64,000 nucleotides of DNA from Norana najaformis (GCA_964023275.1 OZ029913.1:47433976-47497975), one strand, 5' to 3'. Positions 34,976 through 46,350 are shown, counted from the stretch's first letter. The notes: a model not told the origin generated them from the letters alone. Numbers and translations are program-made.

Positions 34976-36383
34976 TATAGGGTCATTCCAGCTCAACTCA
35001 ACCAATTCTGAGAAAAGTTCCCACTCGACCATCTCAGAATTGGCTGAAATTTTAACCACACGTTGCGAGATGTATTGGATGGAAAAAAACAATTTTTCTG
35101 CAACCAACCAGGGCAGTATGTGGCAGCAATTTATTACCATTGGGGTGATGACAGATCGGTCAGACAAAGAAGATATTCTCATCAAATTCATGACAAGCAC
35201 ACAGAGGAGGGGAAGCTATCATCTGACTTGGCCAAGACATGGTGACATATGCTGGGTTCCATTCCAACATGACCTTCATTCTGTGCAAGCACATCGAGCA
35301 CTTAGTAATAGCGCACATCAGTACCAGCTGGGTGATTCAGTATGGAAGACTGTAACAACAAAATTTTCATCTTATGTACAGCAAAACTTTCAAAATATAT
35401 GATGCTGTATGCATAAATGACATTATCTTGATATCAAAAGATGTTTGGCAGTTTTACAGAATATTTCATCATACTGTATGTACTTTGATAGACCACCAAA
35501 GAAACATGAAATTTTGTTCGTAAATTCACTTTAAATATGACAAGAAATGTTTATGTTAACTGTATTTTTAATAAAATTATTTAGATATGTTGCATTATAG
35601 TTAAAAAAGTTACCACAGTGGTTTCACAGTTTTGATAATGATATGCGTGGGTCACAAGTCTGTCAAATACCACATATAATTGCAACTCGCGATACCAAAA
35701 AATAACCATGTTTGCCACACTGTAAACTACTCAAAAAACAAAACCCCCCCATCGGGATTTTTTGGACTACTTATCAATTGATCTATGCTCTATCAGAAAA
35801 TACAATAAAAAGATAATATTTTTATGACCCTTTTTGGGAATATTTTTTTCTCTTTGACCCCCCCTTGTCAGATTTGGTAAACTTTGACCTACTATATCCA
35901 GCAGATGTGAACAAGTAATCAAGTCAAACTTTGCCAAGTAATTGCCAGCCACATAAAAATGGAATGCATTGTGCCTGGTACATTTGCAGATATTGATCAC
36001 TGAATATTGCAAAATTTATAAATAAAATGAATATGAAGGCACTTTTGACATTTAATACAGCTGAAATTATGGGACACATTATAATAATTATTATATTTTT
36101 GTAATCTATGCAAGAAACTGTACAAACACAAAAAAATCATCTGATTTAGTCTAACAGTTCTAGAGATAACAGTTCTCAAAAAGTGGACATCACGAAGTTT
36201 CGTGAAATGCCTTCGGAGGGTTGGTCACGGAATCAGCGATATCTTGGAAAGTATCTTAAATATTGCAGAAAAATTTTGTTTTTCTTCCATCCAAATGTAT
36301 TGCAACGTGTGGTTAAAATTTCAGCCAATTCTGAGATGGTCGAGTGGGAGGCATTGGTTGAGTTGAGCTGGAATGACCCTATA
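34976..36383. mobile_element. TIR element of 1.4 kb, about 115-bp TIRs
   Basis: Bases 34976-35096 recur in reverse complement at 36270-36383 at high identity; both outer ends read TATAGGGTCATTCCAGCTCA. The inside holds an open plus-strand piece (35040-35402) and AT-rich sequence to 36270. No intact transposase. TA at both ends may be a target duplication, but this is not provable here. Confidence 0.75.
35090..35402 (+). pseudogene. C-terminal module of a transposon-associated protein
   Basis: One frame codes QPGQYVAAIYYHWGD and, after a frameshift, WQQFITIGVMTDRSDKEDIL then IKFMTSTQRRGSYHLTWPRHGDICWVPF; the pattern GQYVAxxY, DxxIKFM, WPxxxDxCWVP is one I know from the C-termini of many unnamed transposon-linked proteins in invertebrate genomes. 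It lies inside the TIR element and probably marks a remnant of its autonomous relative. Function unknown. Confidence 0.5.
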
Positions 36384-37085
36384 GGCATCTTTCTTTCTAT
36401 CTTCAGTAATGACCAAAAATTTCAAAAATCAAATTGCCGACCCATTCTTGTCCATAAAGCTAACTTCAAATGAAATAACAGAATTATGATTTCAATCCAT
36501 GATTTATCCATCGGCATTAACTAAATAAGAAAGTTGGTCTAACGTAGTTCACCTGCTCAATGTAGTCTACATTTGTCGATAGGTAAATAAGATATTAATT
36601 AAGCAGAGCAGGACAATTCTTGTTTTTAAAGAATACGGAATTGCACTGCACAAATAAGACGTCATCACTGAAAAGTTGGACCTTCAGCAGTTTGATATCT
36701 TTAGAAGTTTGTGGGGGCCAATTATTATCCGATTTTTCAAATGTTTGCAGTATATTCAGGGCTTAAGTCTGATTAAGGCAGTTTTCTTTTTTTTACATTT
36801 TTTAAACTTCACCACACTCAAATTGCCGACCCATTCTTGTCCATATGAAAAACTCTGAGTGCTTTTAGTTCAAGGGCACTTTAAGTTTAAGGCACTCCAA
36901 TTTGCTATTTTGCACAAGAAAGAGGAGACATTTCTGTAAATTTTAATGTAAGGAGCATCTTTCTATCTTCAGTACAAAATTTTGAAGATTTCTTGCAAAA
37001 ACTATACTTTAATTATTCAGACTTTTGACGTCATGAGGACATTATACTAGACTTTACAGTTGGGCTTTAAAATTAATTCAGACTC
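36384..37085. repeat. Spacer with short direct repeats
   Basis: CAAATTGCCGACCCATTCTT occurs near 36429 and 36821, and GCATCTTTCTATCTTCAGTA-type sequence near 36386 and 36956. The pairs suggest a partial duplication of this flank; no coding frame is recognised. Confidence 0.55.
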
Positions 37086-38245
37086 GATAAGGTTAATTTG
37101 GTAAGGTCAGGCCAAAACTAAGAAGTTCTTATGAATTGAGGAATGAAGTCCTTGTAAGACGCTGACTGGATAGACAGACACCTCAGGGTTTACACAAATT
37201 GTGGTGCTCTCTGTTTTAAGGACTCAATTACTTCAGGTGGTCCATGCTTCAGGACATCTAGGAAAGAAAAAGACTCTGAATAGGCTACTACGGAACTTCT
37301 ATTAGAAGCGGTGAAAAGTATTGCCGGTCTTGTGACATTTGTCCAACGCTTGGATAAGGGGATAACAAAATTCGGGCGCCGTTAGTAAATTTGCCAGTTA
37401 TTTCGTAGCCATTTTCTCGTTTGGCGATAGATATTAATGCATACTTGTGATAAATCTCGCAATAGATTTATTTTAACAGTCGCTGACATAACCACACACT
37501 TAGGACGTACACGGCTAGTGAGATTTCTACGGCACTTATATCCGTGTTCACTATGTTTGGATTTTCAAAGGAACTACTATCCGATTGTGGTTCAGATTTT
37601 CAGTCTGAACTTATGCATATTTTTTAATATGAATGTCAATTCTTTCAATTAAAAACAAGTCCATATCATCCGTAGACAAATGGATGTTGTGAACGGTTTC
37701 ATAGGACTTTAAAGGACATGTTCAAGGCTATTGGAAAGGATTTTCCAATAAACTGAGATGAAATCCTACCATGGACATTGTTTGCATATAGGAAGGTACC
37801 CGTTCAAGTTTGGAAGTTTAATGTTTTGATTTTGTCTTTGACAGAGGGAGGAGTGAAAGGACCTAACTAATTAGGCAGAATTGGTTGAAAGATGATTTTG
37901 TTCAAGAATTAACTAAATCAAATCTCGTTGCTTTTGTTGTGGACTTATTTGGCAAATGAAAATGAGTGAGTGGCAAAATCCAAATCAAAAGCATGGTACG
38001 ATAAGTTTGACGAAAACGTTTGGTTTGGGGACAGGTAGTATGATTTCGCTTAATGTTGCCATTAATTGGAAAGCCGTTGCAGTATCGTGGTCCATATGTG
38101 GTCTTTGAAAGGTCAGGAGAGGCAAAATAGTCAGAGAAGATAACATTAACTTGATGAAACGGTATATACAAGCTCTTATCGACAAGGCGGGAAATGCCAA
38201 CTATTTAACAAAACATGGCTAAAGGATAATGGCAGATACCAATAA
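37086..38245 (+). pseudogene. Ty3-type integrase remnant
   Basis: Across frames the order is that of a Ty3-type integrase: VVHASGHLGKKKTLNRLLR (His-His part of the HHCC zinc-binding domain, 37225), CDICQR (37333), the catalytic-core start DILMHTCDKSRNRFILTVAD (37425-37485), SPYHP-like and ERFHRTLKDMFKAIGKDFP (near 37660-37745), WTLFAYREVPVQVW (37770), then the C-terminal domain with KAWYDKF (37990) and a VREDNINLMKRY end (38130). About ten stops or frameshifts. It is followed 20-60 bp later by RT sequence, an order unusual for Ty3 elements. Confidence 0.75.
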
Positions 38246-38261
38246 GACAAAGAATCGGTTC

Positions 38262-39045
38262 CATTGACGGGGTTTGTGACGTCACACGGGCACTTTCAAT
38301 TTAAGTTTGTGTCACGCAATGCACCGGCTACATTTTCACGGTTAATTATGAAGTTGCTTTTCTAGTTTGGAAGTTTTCTACTTTGGATGATATTATCATT
38401 TTCAGTAGGCGTTGCCGTCTTGAACATTTGGAACCTGTAAAAAAATGTGTTGTCTGTTATTAAAAGATGCAATTCGACCAAGAACACAGAAGGTTCTGTT
38501 GAATTTGTCCAGACCGCGAAATAAGAAATAAGTACAGTGATTATTAAGACTTGCGGGGTAATATCGTCGTTATTTGCCGCATTATTCAGAAATAACTTTG
38601 CTTACTGCAGTGTTAAAGAAGAACAAGAATGATGTTCGGGTGTTTTTGTTGTACTTAAATCGAGATTGGTGTCGCGTCCTATTCTGAATCCGCCTGGCGC
38701 TAAATTAACCGTTTCTGATTTTTTAGTTTCGTGTGGGAGCATGCCTGTTTCAGATTACCGAAGAGATTGACATCCGCTGTGTTACCTGGGCAGAAAGCTG
38801 AAAGTCCACGAAATCAATTACTCTGCAGTAGACAAAGAGGGGCTCGTATTGGTGGTGGCCGTCAGAGCTTTTAGTATATACTTCGGTCGGCGCCAGTCAC
38901 TGTATTCACGAACGATAATCCCTTACAGTTCATTAATACCATGGCCAATTCAACAAGAAAGCTACTACGATGGAGTTTGGAGTTACAGCAGTACATAGAC
39001 CTACACAGTGTAATTTGTTACCCGCTTTCTTAAGTCGGCCTACTA
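38262..39045 (+). pseudogene. Ty3-type reverse transcriptase/RNase H remnant (N-part missing)
   Basis: Starts inside the RT palm: LTGFVTSHGHFQFKF, NAPATFSRLIMKLL and a degenerate LDDI motif C (38380). The connection follows with LKSRLVSRPILNPP (38660), then RNase H blocks RKLKVHEINYSAVDKEGLVL and VAVRAFSIYFG (38800-38885) and NSTRKLLRWSLELQQY (38948). RT blocks 1-3 are absent. Several frameshifts. RNase H lies downstream of RT as normal, but the integrase lies upstream of both. The RNase H ends just before a tandem duplication at 39093. Confidence 0.8.
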
Positions 39046-39092
39046 TGGAGTGAACTTGCCACTGACTTTTGTGCAAAGCAGTTGTTTAACCT

Positions 39093-39290
39093 GGGTCAAA
39101 AAGATTTATGGATACCTGTGTCGTGAAATTATGGTATTTTGATTAGAGTGTATGAATTCAGTTATTTGTTAGTATTTTTAATTTTCGTTGTGGGTCAAAA
39201 AGATTTATGGATACCTGTGTCGTGAAATTATGGTATTTTGATTAGAGTGTATGAATTCAGTTATTTGTTAGTATTTTTAATTTTCGTTGT
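39093..39290. repeat. Perfect tandem duplication, 2 x 99 bp
   Basis: 39093-39191 is repeated without change at 39192-39290. It follows the RNase H remnant and probably lies in untranslated or LTR sequence. Identity implies a recent event. Confidence 0.95.
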
Positions 39291-39529
39291 GTATTGTCGG
39301 AAATCCACGGATTTTCTCTCTTCAGTGGTGTTGGGGTATGTTAGAGTCTCCAGTTGTCTCTTGACGTTTCGGCATTGTTTTGTGCAGCTTTTCCTTTTTA
39401 TGTTCTACTTAACTGATTGAATCTAATCTGATATCTTCATGGATCTTTCAACATCATCTTGAGTAAATGAAAATTTTAGATAAGTAGCTCGTTGTATGTG
39501 TGTATGTATGTATCACTAAAATTATAAAG

Positions 39530-40085
39530 CGCCTTTTAAATAACTCACAAAGGCGCTGCAGCACGGCTACCTAACGGTCTCTAAACAGAGGGGCTCGTCG
39601 ACGGCAGAAAATCTTTCTTGAACTGTTGAACAGGCGAGGGATCGGATGTCTGATGGAAGAGTGTTCCAGAGAAACGGCCCCACAGTGGAGAAGGCGCGAC
39701 CCACCCGAGCAGACGTACGAGAAAGCGGTACAATGAGTTGATGTCGCTGATCGCAGTCTCTGTCGATCAGGTTGATCAGCAACCGGCGTGATGGCTCATT
39801 GATACTGAGCCAACGATCGAGGACCTGACCGTGAGGAATATTTTGAACTGCAGCCTCTTCTCATTGGAAAGTCAATGTAGGTTATCTCGTATGTAGGCAG
39901 AAATATGCGAGAATCTGGATGTTCCAGTGACGACCCGAGCAGCACAGTTGATGAAAGACTAGAGCTGACGGATGCGGAATTTAGGCAGGCCGACCAGGAT
40001 GGAGTTGCAGTAGTCCAGAATGGACGAGCGTGACAGTGTAGTCCTATACAGCTACATAAATAATACATTGATCTCTACTGTGGGA
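39530..40085 (-). mobile_element. L2-like LINE 3' end (downstream copy)
   Basis: From about 40085 down the frames give DYCNSILVGLPKFRIRQLQS, VTGTSRFSHISAYIRD, LHWLSNEKRLQFKI, then LINLIDRDCDQRHQL, FSTVGPFLWNTLPSDIRSL and a stop, the standard C-terminus of an L2/CR1-type RT. The 3' UTR ends with GCGCC...GGCGC palindromic sequence (39549-39576). It directly follows the larger LINE at 40.1-42.8 kb on the same strand, so two copies are stacked head to tail. Confidence 0.8.
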
Positions 40086-42775
40086 GACGATTAGCACATG
40101 AGGCAGACAATTGTAAGTGCAATTGTAATCTGACATTTATAAAGCACCGCTTAAAAAATAGACTCATCAAAGGCGCTCCCGACCCGAACCAGTGAGACCA
40201 CTGTCAAATAATACGAAATTGCGGAAGAGACAAACTGAGGAATTCAAGCCGGAGCTCTCGGGAAAGGCGATTCCAGCTATTAGGTCCAACATAGGCAAAG
40301 CTTCAAGACTGAGCTGTAGCAGTGTGCATATGAGGGACAGTCAGGAGTCCAAGGGAGGCCGACTGGAGAGTGCTACGGCCTGGAACCAACGAGACCGAAA
40401 TGCACAAGTCCTAAGATATGACGGAGACAACGAGACAATTACGCATAAGCGTTAGGATCTTGAACTGGATACGCTGCTGAATGGGAAGCCAGTGCAGAGT
40501 GTCCCGCATAAAGGAAGTTATATGGCCATGACTGGGGACGCCTCCTATAAGACGGGCAGCAGCATTGAGAACAGACTGGAGCTTGGAAATATTGGCAAGT
40601 GAGAGTCCAGCAAAGATAGCGTTACCAAAGTCCACCCTGGTGCAGATAAGGGCATGAATTAGACACTGTTGACATGATCGGTCGAGGAAAGTTCCCGGTC
40701 CAGAACAACCTCAAGATCACACGGACCTTGGAACAGAATAGAATGTCCGGAAACCTTTGGCGTAAGGATGATGAATAAGTATTAGCAAGCGGAACACGAC
40801 CAATCAAGCCAGATGAACTGGGTCTTAGCAGAGTTCAGTCGGAGGCAATTAAAGGACTTCAGAAACCAAGGGCAGATGTTGCATCAAGAATACTCTCAAC
40901 CAGAGAGGAAGCGCTTCCGCTGGGCCATGACCGAAGGCCTGAGTGTCGTCTGCATACTGATGGGCAGCAACACCCATGGGAAGGAGAACCCGTGCCAGGT
41001 CGGCAGTGTACAGAATGTAAAGGAGAGGGGCCAGGACAGAACCTTGAGGAAGGCCCAAAGTTATAAAGGACCAGGCGGAACGTGTAGACCCAAAGATAAC
41101 AGAATGAGAGCGGTCTGAGAGGAATGACTTAAACCAAAGAAGGGCAGTATCAGTAATGCCAAAAGATTTTTCTAGATGCTCCAAAAGGATAGAGTGATCC
41201 ACAGTGTCAAAAGCAACACTAACATCATAGAGGGCAAGAAGAGTAACCTGTCCACGGTCAAAACTCCAAAGTCGTAGGCCAGGAGACATGTAATAAGCGA
41301 TTCAGTAGAGTGAAACTTCCTAAATCCGGATTGAAGAGGAGGCATGAGGGAGTTAGAGTCAAGGTAGTCAACCAGTTAGACGGACACACATCTTTCAAGA
41401 AGCTTAGAGAGGAAGGAAAGGTTAGAGATAGGTCGGTAGTTAGAGATATCATTGGGTTTTGGTTCTTGAGAGAGGGAAAGACTACAGCACGTTTGTGAGA
41501 AGCCGGGAGTGAACCCTCACCCAGGGAGGTATTACATAGCAAGGGTAAGAACGGAATTAAGTCATCTATAAAATCCTTGATTAAAAATGGTGGTAATAAG
41601 TCCAGTTCACAGGAGATAGCAGGTGATTCCTGCAGGAGCCGACGAAGGACGTCCAAAGGCAGAGGCTTCCAGCATGAAAGACTAGATGACGTAGGAGGAA
41701 AGGAAGGAGGAGGAGAACCATCAGTAGATTGGCGGATCAAATCGCATGTAGTCGAGGTAGTCGTTCGCTGTGAACGGAGGCTGGGCCGGAGATTTAGAAG
41801 CGGTAGAACGGCCGAGAACACCGGAGACCGGAGACCAGAGCGGACGCGGATTGCTCCTATCCCGCTCTATCAACGACTCCCAGTATGCCATTTCTTTGGC
41901 TCGAAACTCCCGGTGCATTAACCGAAGATGGTGCATCCAGGTAGGATCACGAGTTCGTCGATATCTTCGCTCATGCCGCCTGACATCACGACGTAAAGCG
42001 CGGCAGGTCTCCGACGGGCCCGCTGCGGACGAAGCGGAAGGAGGTCATCGATGAGGAGGCGAACTGAAGAGTCAAAGAGAGTAAAGAGCTCTTCAGACGA
42101 GCGACCGGCGAGGGAGGAGAGGTACCCGCAGAGAGGACTATTATTCAGACCAGCACGGAACGCCTCACTGTCCAAGTTGTTCCAACCACGTACAAGCCGA
42201 AGTGCGTATGTTGGCTGGGTACATAGAAAAGGAACCTTATATAGAATAAGTCCATGATCTGAGAGAGCTGGAGGTTCAACTCTAACGTCTGAGATGTTAC
42301 AGTCATCACGGGTGATAATGACATCAAGCCAGCCGTCCAGCAAATGAGTAGATTCAGCGACATGCTGAATGAAGCCAAATTGGAAAAGCAGATCGTTGAA
42401 GCGGACAGACTCTGGAAGATCTGGGTTCTCGAGGTGAATGTTCAGGTCCCCGGTTATGATTGCTGAAGGTGGCGAAGACTTCCAGAAGCGAGAACTCGGT
42501 GTAGAAGGTCAACGTAATAGGAGGAGGAGCCCGGACGGTAGAGGGCAAGAACGGTGACTGGACCACGAGGACCACGCAGGAGAGGCATAATGCTTCGAAC
42601 GTGGAAACAGGGAGAGGAAGAGGGATCTTTTTGACCCGAAAATATTCTCGATGGTAGACAACAATGCCACCATGATTTTGCACAAGAGGGTCCGAATCAC
42701 GTAAGGGGTCAACCGGGCGCGGAGCGTCGAGGATAGGTAGCCCGGAGGAGCAGCGCGTCGAACCGGAACAATCCT
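40086..42775 (-). mobile_element. L2-like LINE, near-complete pol (APE and RT)
   Basis: The best preserved LINE here. From 42775 down: APP GYLSS and GGIVVYHREYFRVKKIPLP (APE start), FYTEFSLLEVFATF, LDGWLDVIITRDDCNISDV and ALSDHGLI (APE end, His of SDH kept, 42260), the linker WNNLDSEAFRAGL...RLLIDDLLPLR, FHSTESL, then at 41289-40849 an open 146-codon RT palm: YDVSVAFDTVDHSILL (motif A), LGLPQGSVLAPLLY (motif B) and HQYADDTQAF (intact motif C). DFGNAIFAGL and DTLHWLPIQQRIQFKIL follow (40635-40411), then the stacked 3' end near 40110. The usual N-terminal part is truncated; stops and frameshifts elsewhere make it non-autonomous. Confidence 0.85.
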
Positions 42776-42921
42776 AAACATTCCTGAGAGAAAACGAACA
42801 CTGTGGGCAGAGAAGATACAGAAAGTATATTTTACGTCGAGAGTTTAAGGAGCAATGAGGCGGGTGGATCCAAGTGTTAAGCTGGGCTGGACCCGAGCCC
42901 CGCAAAGTAATGTCGCGAACG

Positions 42922-43933
42922 CATATTGCCATTTTATACCCGGTTTAAGATATGAATATTCATTAGCAATGAAGTCTGGTGTCGATTCGATGCTAGGATC
43001 TGATAATAAATATTCATAAGTAATGACGTCACAGCTCTTGATTTGAGCCTGGTTGGTGTCGATTCGATGCTAGGATCTGATAATAAATATTCATAAGTAA
43101 TGACGTCACAGCTCTTGATTTGAGCCAATATAATTTATAGTGTAATACTGGTTTTTTGATCGAAGACTTGATGTTTGAAATAAATGTTTCGTGAATAACA
43201 ACATTTAAGCGTAATTGAAATAACAGCTTTGCTTCTTAGAAACGGATTTCTGTGCGGTATGAGAACTAGAGCAAGACTGAATAAATGCGTTGAATTTACG
43301 TTAATGTATTAATTAATAAGTTTTTCGTAGTGTGGAGGCTGTATTCGTAATTCGTAATCTCGAGATTTCTACAGCGCCCAACGAAAGCTAAGTCGCCGTG
43401 AACAGCTTATTCACAAAAGGAAATCGATAGGCAAAAGGGTTCGGCTGTGCAGATTAATTATGAAATGCAGAAAACAAGCGTTATATGTAGTTGTTAAAGC
43501 TCGTGTGCTGAAGAGTAGAAGATTTCGAAACGAAAATTTTAACCCTCAAAAGTCGATCCTGGAATCGAGTGTTCGATAGTGAGACGTGATCCACTGCCTT
43601 ATCTAATGCGCCACAGTCTTACATTGTGATAGGGAAGACTTCATGCCTAATTGTATCATGTGTGATACAACGCTATGAATGAAATCAACGCTATGAATGA
43701 AACAAAACTTCTCATTTGGTTAAATAAATTTTAATTTTGATAAATTCAAGAAACAATTGTGATTTAAATTACGTTACATTATTTACGATCCATTCATCTT
43801 CATTAGGTCTGAAGTCAACAGCTATGACGTCATCACTTAAGAATATTTATTAGCAGTCAAGCATCTAATCACCGGAAGGACATCATTACTCATAGATATT
43901 CACATCTGAAACCGGATACGAAATGTTTATATG
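42922..43933 (-). mobile_element. TIR element copy B
   Basis: Reverse-complement counterpart of copy A (16949-18335), without the nested retroposon. The ends CATATTGCC... and ...TTTATATG match copy A's. Comparison with the related flank at 54.83-54.86 kb, which lacks the element, supports the borders: CCCCGCAAAGT...CGACC is continuous there but split here, with TCGCGAACG at the left and TCCCGACG at the right as an approximate 8-9 bp target duplication. A 77-bp tandem duplication lies at 42978-43126. The inner LINE-tail segment is at 43345-43460. Confidence 0.8.
42978..43126. repeat. Tandem duplication, 77-bp period, inside TIR element B
   Basis: 42978-43054 and 43055-43126 are near-identical (GGTGTCGATTCGATGCTAGG...TTTGAGCC). 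Copy A has a single unit, so this is private to copy B. Confidence 0.9.
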
Positions 43934-43964
43934 CATCCCGACGAAAACCCCACATTTGCATCTT

Positions 43965-44180
43965 CTCAGTCTTCACATATTTCATCTAGTTTCCTCTGCC
44001 CATCGGCCTTGTCTGCACTTTTGCTCTCAACTCCTTGTATCGACATGGATCATTTATTATCAAATCGCTGTTCTTGACGATCAAATGAAGGGTCTCGTCA
44101 GCAATCCAGTGTTTCTGTTGTTTTTTTGCATGTTCTTTGCAACTTCCACAAGAACCGTTTTCGCTACTGTCGGCCACAGA
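43965..44180 (-). mobile_element. RTE-like LINE linker fragment (copy 1)
   Basis: An open 63-codon frame codes KKQQKHWIADETLHLIV then DPCRYKELRAKVQ, the linker between endonuclease and RT of RTE-like LINEs. The same segment recurs at 54865-55205 with amino-acid changes but no stop in the shared part. It is the minus-strand neighbour of the peptide exon 240 bp away. Confidence 0.6.
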
Positions 44181-44420
44181 AATACTTATATATCGCGCAA
44201 CCTCGATATGTAGTGTGATATCTTTTATACTGCTATTACCGGGAATTGATAGCTAAGACTTAAGCATATTGAACTGTATCTCATTTTGTCCTCCATGCCT
44301 TTTGGGCAGAGAAGAAATGCAGTGTATGCAACAAAGGCATGCGGGTTAAGGTTACTGTCGTCAACAACGGTTTACGGTACTTACAACATAAATAAGCTCA
44401 AATATTGTTTTTTTTGGCAG

Positions 44421-44701
44421 GCTTCATAATTGTCATACTGATCCTCATTGAAGCTACTTTACAGCCAATTCCAGTGAAAAGCAAAAGATGTGATGGAGCT
44501 TGCGAAGCATGCGTACGTCGCTACGGATGCATGACTCCCCAGTGGGGACAGTGTTGTACACAGTTCTACCAGTATAACGGCAAAAGATCGCGGCATTCCA
44601 TAATTGATTCGGATTTGCTGCGACACCTTCAATTTGGCAACCTGTTAACACACAAAAAAACAGAAAAAACATCTTACAACTTAGCAGAAAATGAGCAGTA
44701 G
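44421..44701 (+). CDS. Terminal exon of a six-cysteine neuropeptide-like precursor (trissin-like?)
   Basis: A pyrimidine-rich tract ending TTTTTTTTGGCAG (44408-44420) is a good 3' splice site; the exon starts in phase with GC completing a codon. It codes FIIVILILIEATLQPIP (rest of a signal peptide), a dibasic site KSKR, then a 30-residue Cys-rich peptide (44489-44578: C-x3-C-x2-C-x5-C-x7-C-C, ending FYQYN), then GKR, an amidation and cleavage signal. An acidic/polar tail ends at TAG 44701. Drosophila trissin as I recall it has C-x2-C-x3-C-x3-C-x7-C-C and a Lys-Arg end, so total pattern and processing fit. The upstream exon with the ATG is not found. It could be another secreted Cys-rich peptide. 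Confidence 0.6.
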
Positions 44702-46184
44702 CAGAGTTTGCATAGAAATGTGGTGAAAAATCGATATTGTTGGAATCTCTGGTCTTCTTGTTAATCATTTAAGAAGTAACAAAACCTTGCAAGGTCATCA
44801 AGGTGTTTAATAGTTTGGCACTTCATACACTATTAAACAGAAAATTCTAGTATTTTTGACCAATGCATTACTGTACAAGTCGTGTCTAGGAAGAAACATA
44901 AACAAGAAAAAGAATCATGAAAGAAGAACAAGGATTGTAAGAATCATTGGAAGAAGAATAAGAAAAAGACTACAAAGAAAAGGAAGAAGCGGTTTTCAGA
45001 TAAACCTCGAGAGTCAACTGTGAGTATTGAGGAGTCAGCGGCAGCTAATCGTTCTTATCCTCAGCATCAGCCTACTCATTTCATAAGCGAGGCATAGCGA
45101 CGTATAATACTTCTTCATGTTTGCACGGTGTGATCAGAGTTGCATCAATGAAAAAAGAACTTTTCGGAAACGAGCATTGTCATACTATGACCACGCTTCT
45201 TGTCAGCATAGTCCTGAAAAGTCTTACAAACTTGAGGTCAGCATCCATACTACAGCAGCTCCATTAAAAATTACTACTCCAACATCAGGATTTAACAATG
45301 GGAAGGAGGATATTGTTGATTTTCATGTTGAAAAAGCTCATCAAGGCCACCAAGATGTGACTGACATGAAACGAACAGACATGAAAACAATTCACGATCT
45401 GATTTTAATTGAAATATTGTGAATATATTTATTTGTAGGTTTGAAAGGAAATAGTGGAAATTTATTCCGTGAAAGAGGGCAAATATTGTTGTTTTTGTTT
45501 AGTCTTTCGTCGGCAAATTGTTGTAACTGCAGAATACAAGTTTTCTCAGCATTTCTAATTGTTCCAGCAACAGAAGAATATGCTCAGATGTGAGTATCTA
45601 ATGTCTCCAGCCTCACAAGAAGAAATAACAGATTCCTCACATCTTGTTGAAAAGATTTCTGAACTGATTCAGCTTGTTCATGATGACCCGTATCACGGTT
45701 GGAAGCTAAAAATACTCTTCAAATTCACTTTCGACACGACACATTTCTGGACCTGCATTTCCCACCTCTGGAAGGCCATTTCATCTGTAGTTAATCCCCA
45801 TCGCCTTTTATGACAGCATTTAGCTTGATCAATTGAAATAGCTGAATATTTATTTTTGGTTTTTGAAATTGTACATCTGCCATTTTCGAACTCATATGCT
45901 ATTTTTGGGTGAGTGGTAGACATTGTTAACATGTTGTGCAGATTTAAACGAATCGAAGAAGCAGTGATTTTTTAAAAAAAACATTGTTCCAGTGTTTAAA
46001 CTGGATTGATACTAAGGCAACAATTAGCAAAGTTGTGATCCTGTTGTAAGTCATCATTTGAAACTATATAGGCACGTTTCTATAAGATGTAACGAAAACA
46101 TGCAGTAATTGATGTGCATTTTATAGGTATTGTCAGATTGTTATGGTTGCTAATTCACCCCAAACCAGTTTTTGCATACAAAGA
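44702..46184. other. Downstream of the peptide exon; no gene recognised
   Basis: Includes the likely 3' UTR, with a 10-bp hairpin (GTTTAATAGT...ACTATTAAAC) near 44804-44837. A purine-rich AAGAAG stretch spans 44880-45000. Unassigned frames: 101 codons (45117-45422, plus) and 84 codons (45559-45813, plus). Neither has a signal peptide, repeats or known motif. Confidence 0.5.
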
Positions 46185-46350
46185 GTTATGAGAAAACCCA
46201 AGATTTCTGATGCCTTTTGATGCCTATGCCTTTAGTGCTCCGTCTGTGACCCGAATCCAAGTGACTGACGACCGATGAAGGTCTGTCGTCCAGACGAACC
46301 GGTAAATGCGGTCGAAGAAGGATATGAGAAGGTTATGAGAAAACCCAAGA
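46185..46350 (+). mobile_element. Short Tc1 fragment between 19-bp direct repeats
   Basis: GTTATGAGAAAACCCAAGA occurs at 46185-46203 and 46332-46350. Between them, 46232-46322 copies the Tc1 transposase gene at 46730-46822 (SAPSVTRIQ...LSSRRSGKCGRRRI) with a few differences. It looks like filler DNA or a small inserted copy with target duplication. Confidence 0.75.

Noticed and set aside
43986-44177. Possible Myb/SANT-like DNA-binding protein
   Set aside because: The KHWIADETLHLI...PCRYKELRAKVQ pattern fits the endonuclease-RT linker of RTE-like LINEs better, and a longer copy lies at 54.87-55.2 kb.
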